Positions 1 to 10,372 of a DNA stretch of 64,000 nucleotides are shown one piece after another (positions within the stretch are counted from its first letter, which is position 1; every line of letters begins with the position of its first letter). The notes below the pieces were generated by a model. That model saw nothing but the letters and a program-made list of their open reading frames with translations. It was not told the origin of the DNA and did no database searches. The position numbers and the translations under genes are program-made. This DNA comes from Stakelama portus (GTDB taxonomy: Bacteria > Pseudomonadota > Alphaproteobacteria > Sphingomonadales > Sphingomonadaceae), in assembly GCF_003171655.1 (NCBI RefSeq), contig NZ_QFZL01000004.1:124001-188000 (forward strand), read 5' to 3'.

Positions 1-1
1 G

Positions 2-3000
2 TTGACCGGGTTTCACATGCAGAATCTGGCGTTCCAGTTCCAGGATATCGGGCTGGGCATGTTCGCAGCGGCGCAGAGTGGCGCGCCGCTGCGCATGGTG
101 CTGACGACAATGATCCAGCAGGGATCGCAGATTTACGGGATCATGGGACAGGCCGGAGTGGGGTTCCGGGAAGTGGGTGCAGCAGCAGCCGACATGTCGA
201 AAAAATTGCTGCTGGCGACGGTAGCCAACCCAGCTTTGATGGGAATCGCTGGTGCCGCTGCAGTCGCAGCCGGAGCAATCGCGCTGTTGAACCATGCCGC
301 GAATGACGACGCAGACATGAAGGTATATGCCAAGTCGCTAGGTCTGACGGCTGCAGAGATCCGGAAGCTCGACAATCTTACCGTCACCTGGGGTGACACG
401 ACCAAGGCGGTTTTTCAGGTCGCCGGAGAGGCGATCTGGGACGCAATCGGCCCGAACGTGACGGATGTGAAGGATGCGATTGGCGACTTCTTCAGCAGCG
501 CGATGGACCAAGGCAAGGCGTTCGGCAATTTCCTGATCCAGGTGAGTGTTGCCACATTCAAGACGTTTCGCAAGAACTGGTCGAGCCTGCCGGAGGTGCT
601 GGGCGATCTGTTTTTCAGTGCAGTCAACGCCGCCATCGATGCAATAAATTTGATGCTGAGAAAGGCGATCGAAGGGCTGAACTGGCTGATCGCGCAGGCG
701 AACAAGATATTGCCGGACGCATGGGCATTGCCCGAGCTGACCGCGCCGCAGATCGAGCGCGCGGCAAATCAATATGCCGGTGCAGCACGGAAAATGGCCG
801 ATAGCTGGAGCGAGGAATTCAAGGCGGCCGAACGTGATTATATCGGGGATTTCGCCTCCGTAGTTTCGGAAAGGGCGCGCCAGAATGCACGTGATCGCAT
901 ACGCGCGCAGGCTGAGGAAAAGGGGTATCTGGACCCGAGCTCGACTCGCGCTCGGCTGTCAGCGGAAGAGCGGGCCTATCAGAATGCAGTGAAAGCGGCG
1001 CGGGAATATGCTGCGGCGCAGCAGGAAGAGGCCGACAAGATCGGCCTGAGCGCGCGGGCGTTGCGTGAATATGCCGATGCGGCGGCGATCGCTGCGGCGC
1101 CGACAGAGGCGCTGAAACAGGCGATCCGCGATGCCGCGGCAGTGCGCGAAGCGGCCTATGGCCGGCAAAGCGCGGTGGATTTCGACAAGAATGTGATGCA
1201 GCCGCTGCGCGATGAGCTGGCGCTATACGGCCTGATCGGCCCGGCGCGTGATCAGGCGGCGCTGGCGCTGGAGAAGGAAGCATTCATCGCCCAGCATATG
1301 GATGATGGGATCGCGACGGCGACGGCGCGCTGGGAAGAATATTACGCCGCGAAAAGCGCATTGATCGCGCGGGACGCGGCGGCGGAGCGCGAAGTCGAGA
1401 CGATCCGGCGGATCCGCGAGGAAATGGACCGGTTGATCGATGCGGTCGAACGGAGCGGAGACGCATTTGCGCGGGCATTCGGGCAAGGCGGCGATGCGAT
1501 CAACGAATCGATGCGTGCGCTGATCCAATACAGCGAAACACGAAAATATTGGCTGGGCGAGCTTGCGAAAGATAATATCGACGAGGCGCGGTACGCTCGC
1601 GAGAACGCCGCCGCCCAGATCGCGTTTTACGGCGACCTGTCCGAAGCCGCGCAGGGGTTTTTCCGCGAGGGAACGGCGGGATATCAAGCCCTGCAGAAGG
1701 CCGAGCAGACGTTTCGCGCGATCCAGTTCGCATTGTCGGTGCGCGCCATTGCGCAGGATGCGATCGAAACCGGGGCTTCGCTGGCGAACAGCGCGGCGCG
1801 GACGGCGAAGCATGCGGTGGAAGCAGTGGTCAAGGCGATCAGCAGCCTGCCATTCCCGCTGAACCTGGCCGCCGGGGCGGCAACGGCTGCGGCGATCGCA
1901 TCGCTGGGCGTATCGATCGGCGGCGCATTCGGCGGCGGTGGCTCCCAGTCCGAGCCCAGCAACACCGGCACGGGCACGGTGTTCGGCGATCCGACGGCGC
2001 AGAGCGCGAGCATCAAGAATGCAATCGATGCCCTGCGCGAAGTGGATACCGTGACCAGCACCTATGCGCGGCAGATGTCGGCGTCGCTGGAATCGATCGA
2101 CAGCCAGATCGGCGGCTTTGCATCGCTGGTGCTGCGCACGGGCAATATCGATGCGAATGCCGGGATCACCGAGGGGTTCAAGAAGGACCTTACCGGCAAC
2201 CTGCTGGAAGGGCTGATCACCGGCGGGGGCATCCTGTCCAAGATTCCGATCATCGGCGGGATCATTGGCGGCATCGGCAACTTCATCGGGTCGCTGTTCG
2301 GATCGCGCACCGACGTGACCGGCAGTGGCCTGTATGGCGGGCCGCAGACGCTGGGATCGATCCTGTCGGGCGGGTTCGACGCATCCTATTACAGCGATAT
2401 CACCAAGACGAAGAAGTTCTTTGGCATCGTCACCGGACGGTCACATTCGACGCAATATAGCGCTGCGAACCCCGATCTGGAAAACCAGTTCACACTGATC
2501 CTGAGCAATTTCGCCGATGCGATCGAAGCGGCCGCCGGACCGCTGGGCGTGGCGACCGACGATGTCGAGGCGCGGCTGAACGGATTTGTCGTCAATATCG
2601 GCAAGATCGACCTGAAGGGGCTGACCGGAGCCGAGATCGAGGACAAGCTGACCGCCGTGTTCGGCGCCGCCGCCGACAATATGGCGAACGCCGCCTTTCC
2701 GGGCATACGGCAGTTTCAGCAGGCGGGCGAAGGCATGTTCGAAACGCTGGTGCGCGTCGCCTCCACGATCGAGGCAGTGGGGAACACGCTGGACCTGCTG
2801 GGGCAGGGTGTCGGCAATCTGGGGATCGAAGCGACGCTGGCGCTGGCCGATCAGTTCGACAGCGTTTCGGGGCTGGTGGATGCCGCCGATGCCTATTTCC
2901 AGGCATATTATACCAAGGAAGAGCAAGCGGCGGCGAAAGCCGCGCAGATGGCCAAGGTGTTCGAGGGTCTGGGACTGGCGATGCCGGGTTCGATCGCGGC

Positions 3001-3916
3001 ATTCCGCCAGCTGGTGGAGGCGCAGGATCTGACCACGGCAGCGGGACAGGCGACCTATGCCACGTTGTTGAAACTGGCGCCGGCGTTCGCCGATGTGCAG
3101 GAGGCGCTGACCGGCGGGAAGAGTGCCGCCGATATCGCCAGCGAGCGCCAGAGCCTGCAGCGCCAGTTGCTGGAGCTGCAGGGCGATACGGCGGCGATCC
3201 GCGAACTGGACCTGGCGAAGCTGGACGAAAGCAATCGCGCGCTGCAGCAGCAGATCTGGGCGATTCAGGACGCGAAGGATGCCGCCGCCGCCGCCGACGA
3301 ATTGCGGCAGGCATGGCAGAGCGTGGGCGACAGCATCCTGGACGAAGTGAACCGCATTCGCGGCCTGGCCAATGGCGGCACCAGTACCGATTTCGCGACG
3401 TTGCAGGGGCAGTTCAACGCGGCGACGGCATCGGCCCGCAGCGGCGATCAGGATGCGGCGAAAAGCCTGCCGGGGCTTTCGCAGGCGCTGCTTTCGGCGG
3501 CCGCACTGGTGGCGACGAGCCGGCAGGAACTGGATCGGGTGCAGGCGGCGACGGCGGCGAGCCTGGAGGCGACCTATGCCGCAATCACCGGCTTTGCCGG
3601 GGGCACGGCGGCGGCTTCGATCGCGGCGGCGGGGACGCCGAGCGGCGACCGGATCAGTTCGCAGCCGGTGCAGGTTTCAATCGACGATCTGCTGAACGCC
3701 GCGGCGACCAATCAGGTAGCGACGGCACCGGCAAGCGCCAGTGGCGACATGGCGAGCGAGATCCGCGCGCTGCGCGAGGAAGTGGCGCAGCTTCGCAGCG
3801 AGAATAATGCCGGGCATGCCACCACTGCCGCTAACACCGGATCGATGAAGCGGACGCTAGACAATGTAACTCAACAGAGCGGTGGCGACGCGATCAGCAT
3901 CGAGATTGCCGCATGA
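2..3916 (+). CDS. Phage tail tape measure protein (5' partial)
   Basis: The reading frame is open to the first base of the window, so the true start lies to the left; 1304 residues are visible. The protein has the make-up of a siphophage tape measure, which sets tail length and is threaded in the tail lumen. A hydrophobic Ala/Gly segment lies near residues 70-95, a long charged helical and coiled-coil-prone stretch near 290-470, Gly-rich hydrophobic stretches near 605-660 and 730-760, and a further helical region to the C-terminus. The first visible residues (QNLAFQFQDIGLGMFAAAQS) resemble the lambda gpH-like tape measure start. Its stop overlaps the next start by 4 nt (ATGA), so the tail genes are translationally coupled. 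Family assignment is by pattern only. Confidence 0.85.
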   Translation: MTGFHMQNLAFQFQDIGLGMFAAAQSGAPLRMVLTTMIQQGSQIYGIMGQAGVGFREVGAAAADMSKKLLLATVANPALMGIAGAAAVAAGAIALLNHAANDDADMKVYAKSLGLTAAEIRKLDNLTVTWGDTTKAVFQVAGEAIWDAIGPNVTDVKDAIGDFFSSAMDQGKAFGNFLIQVSVATFKTFRKNWSSLPEVLGDLFFSAVNAAIDAINLMLRKAIEGLNWLIAQANKILPDAWALPELTAPQIERAANQYAGAARKMADSWSEEFKAAERDYIGDFASVVSERARQNARDRIRAQAEEKGYLDPSSTRARLSAEERAYQNAVKAAREYAAAQQEEADKIGLSARALREYADAAAIAAAPTEALKQAIRDAAAVREAAYGRQSAVDFDKNVMQPLRDELALYGLIGPARDQAALALEKEAFIAQHMDDGIATATARWEEYYAAKSALIARDAAAEREVETIRRIREEMDRLIDAVERSGDAFARAFGQGGDAINESMRALIQYSETRKYWLGELAKDNIDEARYARENAAAQIAFYGDLSEAAQGFFREGTAGYQALQKAEQTFRAIQFALSVRAIAQDAIETGASLANSAARTAKHAVEAVVKAISSLPFPLNLAAGAATAAAIASLGVSIGGAFGGGGSQSEPSNTGTGTVFGDPTAQSASIKNAIDALREVDTVTSTYARQMSASLESIDSQIGGFASLVLRTGNIDANAGITEGFKKDLTGNLLEGLITGGGILSKIPIIGGIIGGIGNFIGSLFGSRTDVTGSGLYGGPQTLGSILSGGFDASYYSDITKTKKFFGIVTGRSHSTQYSAANPDLENQFTLILSNFADAIEAAAGPLGVATDDVEARLNGFVVNIGKIDLKGLTGAEIEDKLTAVFGAAADNMANAAFPGIRQFQQAGEGMFETLVRVASTIEAVGNTLDLLGQGVGNLGIEATLALADQFDSVSGLVDAADAYFQAYYTKEEQAAAKAAQMAKVFEGLGLAMPGSIAAFRQLVEAQDLTTAAGQATYATLLKLAPAFADVQEALTGGKSAADIASERQSLQRQLLELQGDTAAIRELDLAKLDESNRALQQQIWAIQDAKDAAAAADELRQAWQSVGDSILDEVNRIRGLANGGTSTDFATLQGQFNAATASARSGDQDAAKSLPGLSQALLSAAALVATSRQELDRVQAATAASLEATYAAITGFAGGTAAASIAAAGTPSGDRISSQPVQVSIDDLLNAAATNQVATAPASASGDMASEIRALREEVAQLRSENNAGHATTAANTGSMKRTLDNVTQQSGGDAISIEIAA

Positions 3917-6900
3917 AGATCGTGACGGCAGGCGAGACCGAAATCGAAATCGGCACGCTGGAGGCATCGCCGACGATCGGGATTGTCGATTACAGCCGCC
4001 GGGTGACCGACGATTTCGGCGTCACGACAATCGTGAAGCGTGGATTTTCGCGCAAGATGTCGGTTCGGGTTGCGCTGGAAACCGAAAATGTCGCCGCGGT
4101 ACAGCGGCAGCTGGCGGCGCTGCGCGCGACATCGGCGCGGTGGAAAGCCGATGATCGGTTCGACTGGCTGAATTTCGAGGGATATTACAAGGATTTCGAG
4201 CTGGACCTGGCGGTGCCGCCACTGAGTTACTGCACGCTGAATGTCGAAGGGCTGGCAGAAACAGAGGCGGGCGCGGATCCGGGTGGCGATCCGGCGCCCA
4301 CGGGCACATCGACGTTGCGCCTGCTGCAGCCGATGACGGTGACCGATGCCGCGCTGGTTTCGTGTTCGATCGCCGAAAATGATGCTTCGCAATGGTCGGC
4401 GGCCACGACCTATGCCGCCGGGGCGAAGGTGCTGCGCGGCAATGCGCACCGGATTTATGAAAGCGTTGCCGATGGCAACGTGAACAATGATCCGGCGACA
4501 TCGACTGGCAAGTGGATCGATGTCGGGCCGACCAATCGCTGGGCGATGCTGGATGGCGCGTCGGGCACGGCATCGTCGTCCTCCAGCACCATTTCCATCA
4601 CGATCGATCCAAGCAGCATCGATGCGGTGGCGCTGATCGACGTGGTCGGCACCAGCGCGCGAGTGCAGGCACCGGGATATGACCGCACGATCGCGGTCGC
4701 CAATGGCAGCGCATTGTTCCTCGATCTGCCCACCACCACGGGCAATGTGACGGTGACGGTATCGGGCAGCGGCACCAAGTCGATCGGCACGTTGTTGATC
4801 GGCACGCTGGTGCCGCTGGGCGTGACGGAAGCGTCGCCGACCGCCGGGATATTGGATTTCAGCCGTAAGGAAACGGACGATTTCGGCGAAGTCACGCTGG
4901 TGCAGCGTGCCTGGGCAAAGCGGATGGCTGCGCGCGCGCTGATCCGCACGGACGCGATCGACATGGTGGCGAACCGGGTGGCATCGGTGCGTGCGCAACC
5001 GGCATTGTGGATCGGGGACAGCTATCTGGACAGCCTGATCGTGCACGGTTTCTTTCGCGATTTCACGATCGAAGTGGGCGAAACGGTGAGCACCCTCGCG
5101 CTGAATGTCGAGGGCTTCTCTGACGCGACGACGCCGAAGTCACTGGGGCAGGCGACCACCTATGACGACGGGACGCCGATCGAGGATCTGAAGCCCGCCG
5201 AACCGGGTGCGACGCCTGGCGCAATCGTTGGTGAGAATAGCGATCTTCCCGGCAATGTGCAGCGACCCGGTGGTGGCTGGTATTGGAAGGGAGATCTCGA
5301 AACCGCGATCGGTACGGCGGCGGGCGTATTGGGTCAGGGCGCGCTGGCGACCGAGAATGCAGTTCTTTGGGGTGGTCCGCTGATCGCCTCTATACCGACT
5401 GAACTCACCGACGGTCGAATCGCAGCCGGGCTGGATGGCTCAGGCGATCTGGCACGGAATATCAGCACCGCTCGTGCGAACAGTTCGGCATTGCTGCGCA
5501 AGCTGGGCGGCGGTTTGTTCACGGGCGAGCTGGCGGCGGATGTGACCGCAGGGCACACTGCAGCGGCGATTACGGGCCAGGGTGGGCTGGCGACGAAGAG
5601 CGTGGTGACGCCGTCGCTGTTGTCGAGCGGTTTTGGAAGTGCTGTCAACGCGATCCTTGATCCAACGTTTCAGGACAGCAGCTATTGGGAAAGTCTGTCG
5701 GTTTCGACCAACAGTGCTGCTTGCACAGCGCTGGGAGTTAAGCGCGCGGCAGTCATTTCCGGTGACGGTGGTACTTCAACTAGCCCAAGTTATACGACGA
5801 TCCGGTCGCGGACCCGCCCGTGTCGAGGCGGAGAATTGCTGACGTTTGGCGCGCGGTCCTATGTCGGCGTGCAGCTTTCCGGAAAAGCATATGTGCGGAT
5901 CGATTATTTTCGCGACGATGACAGTGTAGTGATCGCGGCATTTCCGGAGCTGGTGCCCTCCGGCACAGCGGCGGGGGCGTTGGGATCGAAGCAGGCGCGG
6001 GTGAAGCTGCCGGACGATGCGGTGGCATGGTACATGTACCTTTATGTTGCCTGGGACGCGAATGTTGCGCGGGCTGGCACCGTCTATTTCGCCGATCCGT
6101 TTGTGAGCCCCAGCGCGGTGCTGGGACAGAATGTCGTTCTGGAGGACGGCACGACTGCTGGCACCGAAGCCGTGCTCCGCACTTCGCTCGGCACCGCCGC
6201 CGCCATCTCCGGGCAGGGCAGCCTTGCGACGAAGTCAGTAGTGTCTCTGGACAGTGATGTTACCGACGGAGCGACCTATAAGCGCTATCAGCTTACCGAG
6301 CGAACCAAGCTGACAGGGGTGGAGAATTACGCGACCGTCGGTGGCGCTTTTGGGGTCAACCTGCTGGAAAGCACAGGCGGCTCGCCGGCCACATTGTCGA
6401 ATTTCAAGACGGTTCTGGGAACAGCGGCGGCGATTACGGGTCAGGGTGGCCTCGCTACCAAGAGCGCAGTTGATCTGTCCTCGGGCGAAGTCACGAACAA
6501 AAGCCTCGCAAATCTGGATTCGACCGCCAGCACAAAGTTGGGCGGTATCGCCGCCGGTGCCACGGTTGGCGCAGCGTGGGGCACAAATCTGACCGGGCGG
6601 CCCACGGAACTGACCGACGGGCGCGTTGCGGCCGGGCTAGATTCGAGCGGCCTGATCGCGCAGGACATCCCGCAGTCGCGCGCGACATCGTCGAACCTGT
6701 TGCGGAAAACCGGTGGCGGGTTGTTTGTCGGTGATCTGGATGCGGATTTGACCGGCGCGAACACCGCCGCGGCCATCCTAAATCAAGGATCGCTGGCCAC
6801 CAAAAGCGCGGTCAATCTGGCGACGTCCGATGTCACCGGCACGCTCGGCACCGCCAATGCCGCGACCGGGCTGAAGAACAGCAGCATCACGATCGGATCG

Positions 6901-9270
6901 AACGGATCGCTGTCGGGCGCCGGTGGCGGTCAGGTGACCTATGGCGGCCTGGGCGGCAAGGCTGTGGGCCTGAAGGACACGCTCTATTTTGGTGACGGGC
7001 TGTTGCTCGAGTCCAGTGGCGGATCATCGGCTACGCTGAGCAACTTCAAAACGTCACTCGGCATTGCTTCGGCCATCACGGGTCAGGGCGGGTTGGCGAC
7101 CAAGAGCGCGGTCGACCTGTCATCGTCTGACGTGACCAACAAGAGCCTCGCCAATGTCGACAGCGCGGCGAACACGAAGCTGTCGGGCATTGCTGCCGGC
7201 GCGACGGTGGGGGCGGCGTGGGGAACCAATCTAACCGGGCGTCCTGCTGAACTGACCGACGGTCGGGTATCGGCGGGACTGACCGGTGATGGTGATCTCA
7301 ATCGCAACATTTCGGCAACGCGCCGGGACAGTAGCAACTTACTCGGTCGATCTGGCGGTGGCCTGTTCACGGGCGAGTTGGCGGCGGATGTGACCGCAGG
7401 GCACACTGCAGCGGCGATTACGGGCCAGGGTGGGCTGGCGACGAAGAGCGTGGTGACGCCGTCGCTGTTGTCGAGCGGTTTTGGAAGTGCTGTCAACGCG
7501 ATCCTTGATCCAACGTTTCAGGACAGCAGCTATTGGGAAAGTCTGTCGGTTTCGACCAACAGTGCTGCTTGCACAGCGCTGGGAGTTAAGCGCGCGGCAG
7601 TCATTTCCGGTGACGGTGGTACTTCAACTAGCCCAAGTTATACGACGATCCGGTCGCGGACCCGCCCGTGTCGAGGCGGAGAATTGCTGACGTTTGGCGC
7701 GCGGTCCTATGTCGGCGTGCAGCTTTCCGGAAAAGCATATGTGCGGATCGATTATTTTCGCGACGATGACAGTGTAGTGATCGCGGCATTTCCGGAGCTG
7801 GTGCCCTCCGGCACAGCGGCGGGGGCGTTGGGATCGAAGCAGGCGCGGGTGAAGCTGCCGGACGATGCGGTGGCATGGTACATGTACCTTTATGTTGCCT
7901 GGGACGCGAATGTTGCGCGGGCTGGCACCGTCTATTTCGCCGATCCGTTTGTGAGCCCCAGCGCGGTGCTGGGACAGAATGTCGTTCTGGAGGACGGCAC
8001 GACTGCCGGCACCGAAGCCGTGCTCCGCACTTCGCTCGGCACCGCCGCCGCCATCTCCGGGCAGGGCACCGGAGCAACGGCGAACAGCCTGTCCCAGCTG
8101 AACGCCACCGAAGGTACGAAGCTTTCGGGCATCGCGACGGGTGCAACGGTTGGTGCGGCCTGGGGCACAAATCTGACGGGGCGGCCCACCGAATTGACCG
8201 ATGGGCGCGTTGCCGCCGGGCTCGATGCTGCCGGCGATCTGGCACGCAACCTGACGACGACACGGGCGAACAGCTCGAATCTTCTGCGTCGGACCAGTGG
8301 TGGGCTGTTTACCGGGGAGCTGGCAGCGGATGTTACCAGCGGTCACACCGCGGCGGCGATTGCTGGACAAGGAGCGCTTGCAACGCAGAGCGCCGTGGAT
8401 CTGTCGAGCGGACAGGTGACGAACAAGAGCCTGGCCAACCTTGACAGTAGTGCTGCGACGAAGCTGAGCGGGATCGAAGCCGATGCCGATGTCACCGCGA
8501 ACAATCAGCACGGGATGGCCGATGTCCCGAACATCGTCGTCAATGCCGATTATACCGGCACGGCGAATTCAGGCGAGTTGCCGAAGCTGCGTTCGTTCCG
8601 TCGGCTGATCGGCACGACCGATGTGAGCGAGAGTACCAGCTATGCGATCCTTTCCAGCTCAGGCTGCACGGCGACGATCAACAACACCGCCGCCAGCGCG
8701 CAGCGGGGCGATGTTTCGGTGTCGGCGGTGTCGGCGGCGCAGGGGAGCATCACTGTTTCGGCGGCCTATGGCGGGGTGACGCTTTACAAGCAGATATCCA
8801 TCCAGCGGATCGACGCGCCGCCCCCGGTAAGCGCAGCGAGCGGCCCGGCAAGCACTAGCAGTTTTACGAATCCAGGCACCAACACCACGCACCAGGTGAT
8901 GACAGAGAACCTGACGGTAGTGGTCGGCACTGGCGGGGAAGTCGATCTAACCGCGCCATTGACCTATTCCGCAGTGAACGGTTCCGAATTCGACGTCACC
9001 TATCTGGCAGCGAAATGGCAATATAGCGCCGATGGATCGACGGGGTGGTCGGATGTGGCAAGCGAGATCACAGGCTCAGCAGCGGAGCGGTGGTTTAGTC
9101 TCAATCCTCCCAAGGGGCAGCGGGACTTTCCCGGCGATATCGCGGTGACCCAGACCAAGACGGGGCTGACCAATGGCGCCACTGCCTATTTCCGATTGAT
9201 GGGCCGCATGGTTTCCGGAGGGCAAGGCCTGGCATCGGTGGTCGGCACCGCAACGGCGTCGCCCCAATGA
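3913..9270 (+). CDS. Large phage tail / tail-fibre-like protein with internal duplication
   Basis: 1785 residues directly downstream of the tape measure gene, in the position of distal tail or fibre proteins. Residues 1-115 form a domain (MKIVTAGETEIEIGTLEASP onward) that recurs in diverged form near residues 305-400, as expected for baseplate-proximal tail domains. The middle and C-terminal parts are made of repeated short modules such as TAAAITGQGGLATKS, KLSGIAAGATVGAAWGTNLT and RPTELTDGRVAAGLD. A 705-bp segment (about 235 residues) occurs twice almost unchanged. The last 200 residues look like beta-sandwich or Ig-like domains (FDVTYLAAKWQYSADGSTGW). The likely role is host contact. Receptor and exact structural class cannot be read from sequence. 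Confidence 0.75.
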   Translation: MKIVTAGETEIEIGTLEASPTIGIVDYSRRVTDDFGVTTIVKRGFSRKMSVRVALETENVAAVQRQLAALRATSARWKADDRFDWLNFEGYYKDFELDLAVPPLSYCTLNVEGLAETEAGADPGGDPAPTGTSTLRLLQPMTVTDAALVSCSIAENDASQWSAATTYAAGAKVLRGNAHRIYESVADGNVNNDPATSTGKWIDVGPTNRWAMLDGASGTASSSSSTISITIDPSSIDAVALIDVVGTSARVQAPGYDRTIAVANGSALFLDLPTTTGNVTVTVSGSGTKSIGTLLIGTLVPLGVTEASPTAGILDFSRKETDDFGEVTLVQRAWAKRMAARALIRTDAIDMVANRVASVRAQPALWIGDSYLDSLIVHGFFRDFTIEVGETVSTLALNVEGFSDATTPKSLGQATTYDDGTPIEDLKPAEPGATPGAIVGENSDLPGNVQRPGGGWYWKGDLETAIGTAAGVLGQGALATENAVLWGGPLIASIPTELTDGRIAAGLDGSGDLARNISTARANSSALLRKLGGGLFTGELAADVTAGHTAAAITGQGGLATKSVVTPSLLSSGFGSAVNAILDPTFQDSSYWESLSVSTNSAACTALGVKRAAVISGDGGTSTSPSYTTIRSRTRPCRGGELLTFGARSYVGVQLSGKAYVRIDYFRDDDSVVIAAFPELVPSGTAAGALGSKQARVKLPDDAVAWYMYLYVAWDANVARAGTVYFADPFVSPSAVLGQNVVLEDGTTAGTEAVLRTSLGTAAAISGQGSLATKSVVSLDSDVTDGATYKRYQLTERTKLTGVENYATVGGAFGVNLLESTGGSPATLSNFKTVLGTAAAITGQGGLATKSAVDLSSGEVTNKSLANLDSTASTKLGGIAAGATVGAAWGTNLTGRPTELTDGRVAAGLDSSGLIAQDIPQSRATSSNLLRKTGGGLFVGDLDADLTGANTAAAILNQGSLATKSAVNLATSDVTGTLGTANAATGLKNSSITIGSNGSLSGAGGGQVTYGGLGGKAVGLKDTLYFGDGLLLESSGGSSATLSNFKTSLGIASAITGQGGLATKSAVDLSSSDVTNKSLANVDSAANTKLSGIAAGATVGAAWGTNLTGRPAELTDGRVSAGLTGDGDLNRNISATRRDSSNLLGRSGGGLFTGELAADVTAGHTAAAITGQGGLATKSVVTPSLLSSGFGSAVNAILDPTFQDSSYWESLSVSTNSAACTALGVKRAAVISGDGGTSTSPSYTTIRSRTRPCRGGELLTFGARSYVGVQLSGKAYVRIDYFRDDDSVVIAAFPELVPSGTAAGALGSKQARVKLPDDAVAWYMYLYVAWDANVARAGTVYFADPFVSPSAVLGQNVVLEDGTTAGTEAVLRTSLGTAAAISGQGTGATANSLSQLNATEGTKLSGIATGATVGAAWGTNLTGRPTELTDGRVAAGLDAAGDLARNLTTTRANSSNLLRRTSGGLFTGELAADVTSGHTAAAIAGQGALATQSAVDLSSGQVTNKSLANLDSSAATKLSGIEADADVTANNQHGMADVPNIVVNADYTGTANSGELPKLRSFRRLIGTTDVSESTSYAILSSSGCTATINNTAASAQRGDVSVSAVSAAQGSITVSAAYGGVTLYKQISIQRIDAPPPVSAASGPASTSSFTNPGTNTTHQVMTENLTVVVGTGGEVDLTAPLTYSAVNGSEFDVTYLAAKWQYSADGSTGWSDVASEITGSAAERWFSLNPPKGQRDFPGDIAVTQTKTGLTNGATAYFRLMGRMVSGGQGLASVVGTATASPQ
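5516..6220 (+). repeat. Long intragenic direct repeat, copy 1
   Basis: This 705-bp segment matches 7364-8068 at a constant offset of 1848 bases with only two mismatches that I found (5530 C versus 7378 T, and 6159 T versus 8007 C). It encodes the same block of the tail protein in frame, from the FTGELAADVTAG module to AAISGQG. Confidence 0.95.
7364..8068 (+). repeat. Long intragenic direct repeat, copy 2
   Basis: Second copy of the 705-bp repeat that begins at 5516. The sequence between the copies (6221-7363) is made of the same kind of short modules but is much more diverged, so the two long copies stand out as recently duplicated or kept identical by gene conversion. Confidence 0.95.
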
Positions 9271-9599
9271 TGCGCCGGGCGAAGGAAGTGCATGCGGTCC
9301 GGCATTGGCTGGTCACGCACGCAAACGGTGAACAGACGCGTCATTATACGCACGGCGATGATCCCGCGGCGGAAGGGATCGATACCGGCGTCAGCTGTAT
9401 CAAGGTGCCCGAGCCCGCGCATGATCGACAGGTGTGGGACAAGCGGAAGCGGCGGTGGAAAGACTGCCCGAGCAAGCAAGCTGAGCATGACCAGGCGATG
9501 CGGAAATCCATGTCGCAGGAAAGCCTGATCGAATTGGTCCTGACGCTGGAGGCGCGCGTCAGAGATCTGGAATCGCGCCTCGATCAACCGGAGAAATGA
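9267..9599 (+). CDS. Small phage protein, unknown function
   Basis: 110 residues. The start overlaps the stop of the tail protein gene (ATGA) and its own stop overlaps the next start, so it belongs to the tail operon. The middle is rich in basic and aromatic residues (DKRKRRWKDCPSKQAEHDQA), and the last 30 residues form a heptad-like helix (ESLIELVLTLEARVRDLESR) suggesting a short C-terminal coiled coil. No domain recognised. Position suggests a tail accessory, assembly or chaperone role, but this is inference. Confidence 0.7.
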   Translation: MMRRAKEVHAVRHWLVTHANGEQTRHYTHGDDPAAEGIDTGVSCIKVPEPAHDRQVWDKRKRRWKDCPSKQAEHDQAMRKSMSQESLIELVLTLEARVRDLESRLDQPEK

Positions 9600-10006
9600 A
9601 GATGCGTATTTTTAATGGCATCGCCGATGCCGCAGACGCCGCGCGCGCCCACTTGATCATCAACGCCGGGCTGCTGCCCGCGCACCTTTCGACCAGGCTG
9701 GGCGATCTGACCCGCACGGGCACGTCGCCTGTCGATTTGGCCGCGAGTTTCACCGAGGCGGTGTATGCCAACCCCGCCGACTTCGACGATGATGCACGCG
9801 AGATCGCGGCGGGTTGCGCCTCGATCTGTGAGCGCGACGGCTTCCACGGGCGGCTGGACAATCGGGCCGGTGCCATGATGCTGGCCCTGCGCCGTGCTGC
9901 CGGCGAGACGGCGCCCAGCGGTGGCTGGCCGGATGCGGCCGATGATCCGTCGCCGAAAAGCGAATGGGGTGCGCCGATCGAAGAAGCCGAAGGCGAGGGT
10001 GCATAA
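9596..10006 (+). CDS. Hypothetical phage protein
   Basis: 136 residues, starting at the ATG that overlaps the previous stop (ATGA). Acidic, with an Asp/Glu-rich C-terminus, no membrane segment and no signal peptide. The segment FNGIADAADAARAHLIINAG suggests a helical N-terminus. No family recognised. It lies between tail and lysis genes and follows the same strand with no gap, so it is part of the late operon. Confidence 0.65.
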   Translation: MKMRIFNGIADAADAARAHLIINAGLLPAHLSTRLGDLTRTGTSPVDLAASFTEAVYANPADFDDDAREIAAGCASICERDGFHGRLDNRAGAMMLALRRAAGETAPSGGWPDAADDPSPKSEWGAPIEEAEGEGA

Positions 10007-10372
10007 ATGGCCGCTCTCAACAACAAGCCAACGCCGCGCCCCCGGAAGGCCGCAGCGGCGAAAGTCGGCGTGAAGCCGAAGGCCGAGCCCGAAATGCCCG
10101 AGGTGACGGCGGAAGCCAAACCGGAGGTGCCTGCGCCTCGTTTCTTCGCGGTGCACGGGTTGCTTCGCGACGCCCAGGGCAATGAGGGCGGGTTCTTTTA
10201 TCCGTTTCTGGCAGCTGGCGAGAATGGCGCTTTGGCGATGGGATACCAGTCGATCGAGCGGGACTTTCCCGGCGTTCGCGTGGCGCACATCTGGGCCAAT
10301 GACCTGACAGAGATTTCGGCGCAGGCGATCGCTGAAATCGATCAGCACAGATTGCGGATCACCACAGACTAA
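10007..10372 (+). CDS. Hypothetical phage protein with Pro/Ala/Lys-rich N-terminus
   Basis: 121 residues. The first 45 are low complexity (Pro, Ala, Lys, Glu) and probably disordered. The rest (FFAVHGLLRDAQGNEGGFFY to the end) looks like a small folded domain. The ATG follows the preceding stop directly. No family recognised. Its 3' end overlaps by 4 nt the 3' end of the convergent gene at 10369-10608. Confidence 0.65.
   Translation: MAALNNKPTPRPRKAAAAKVGVKPKAEPEMPEVTAEAKPEVPAPRFFAVHGLLRDAQGNEGGFFYPFLAAGENGALAMGYQSIERDFPGVRVAHIWANDLTEISAQAIAEIDQHRLRITTD

Noticed and set aside
5200..8500. Repeats in the tail gene as a CRISPR array
   Set aside because: The repeats are in-frame coding modules of varied length without regular spacers.
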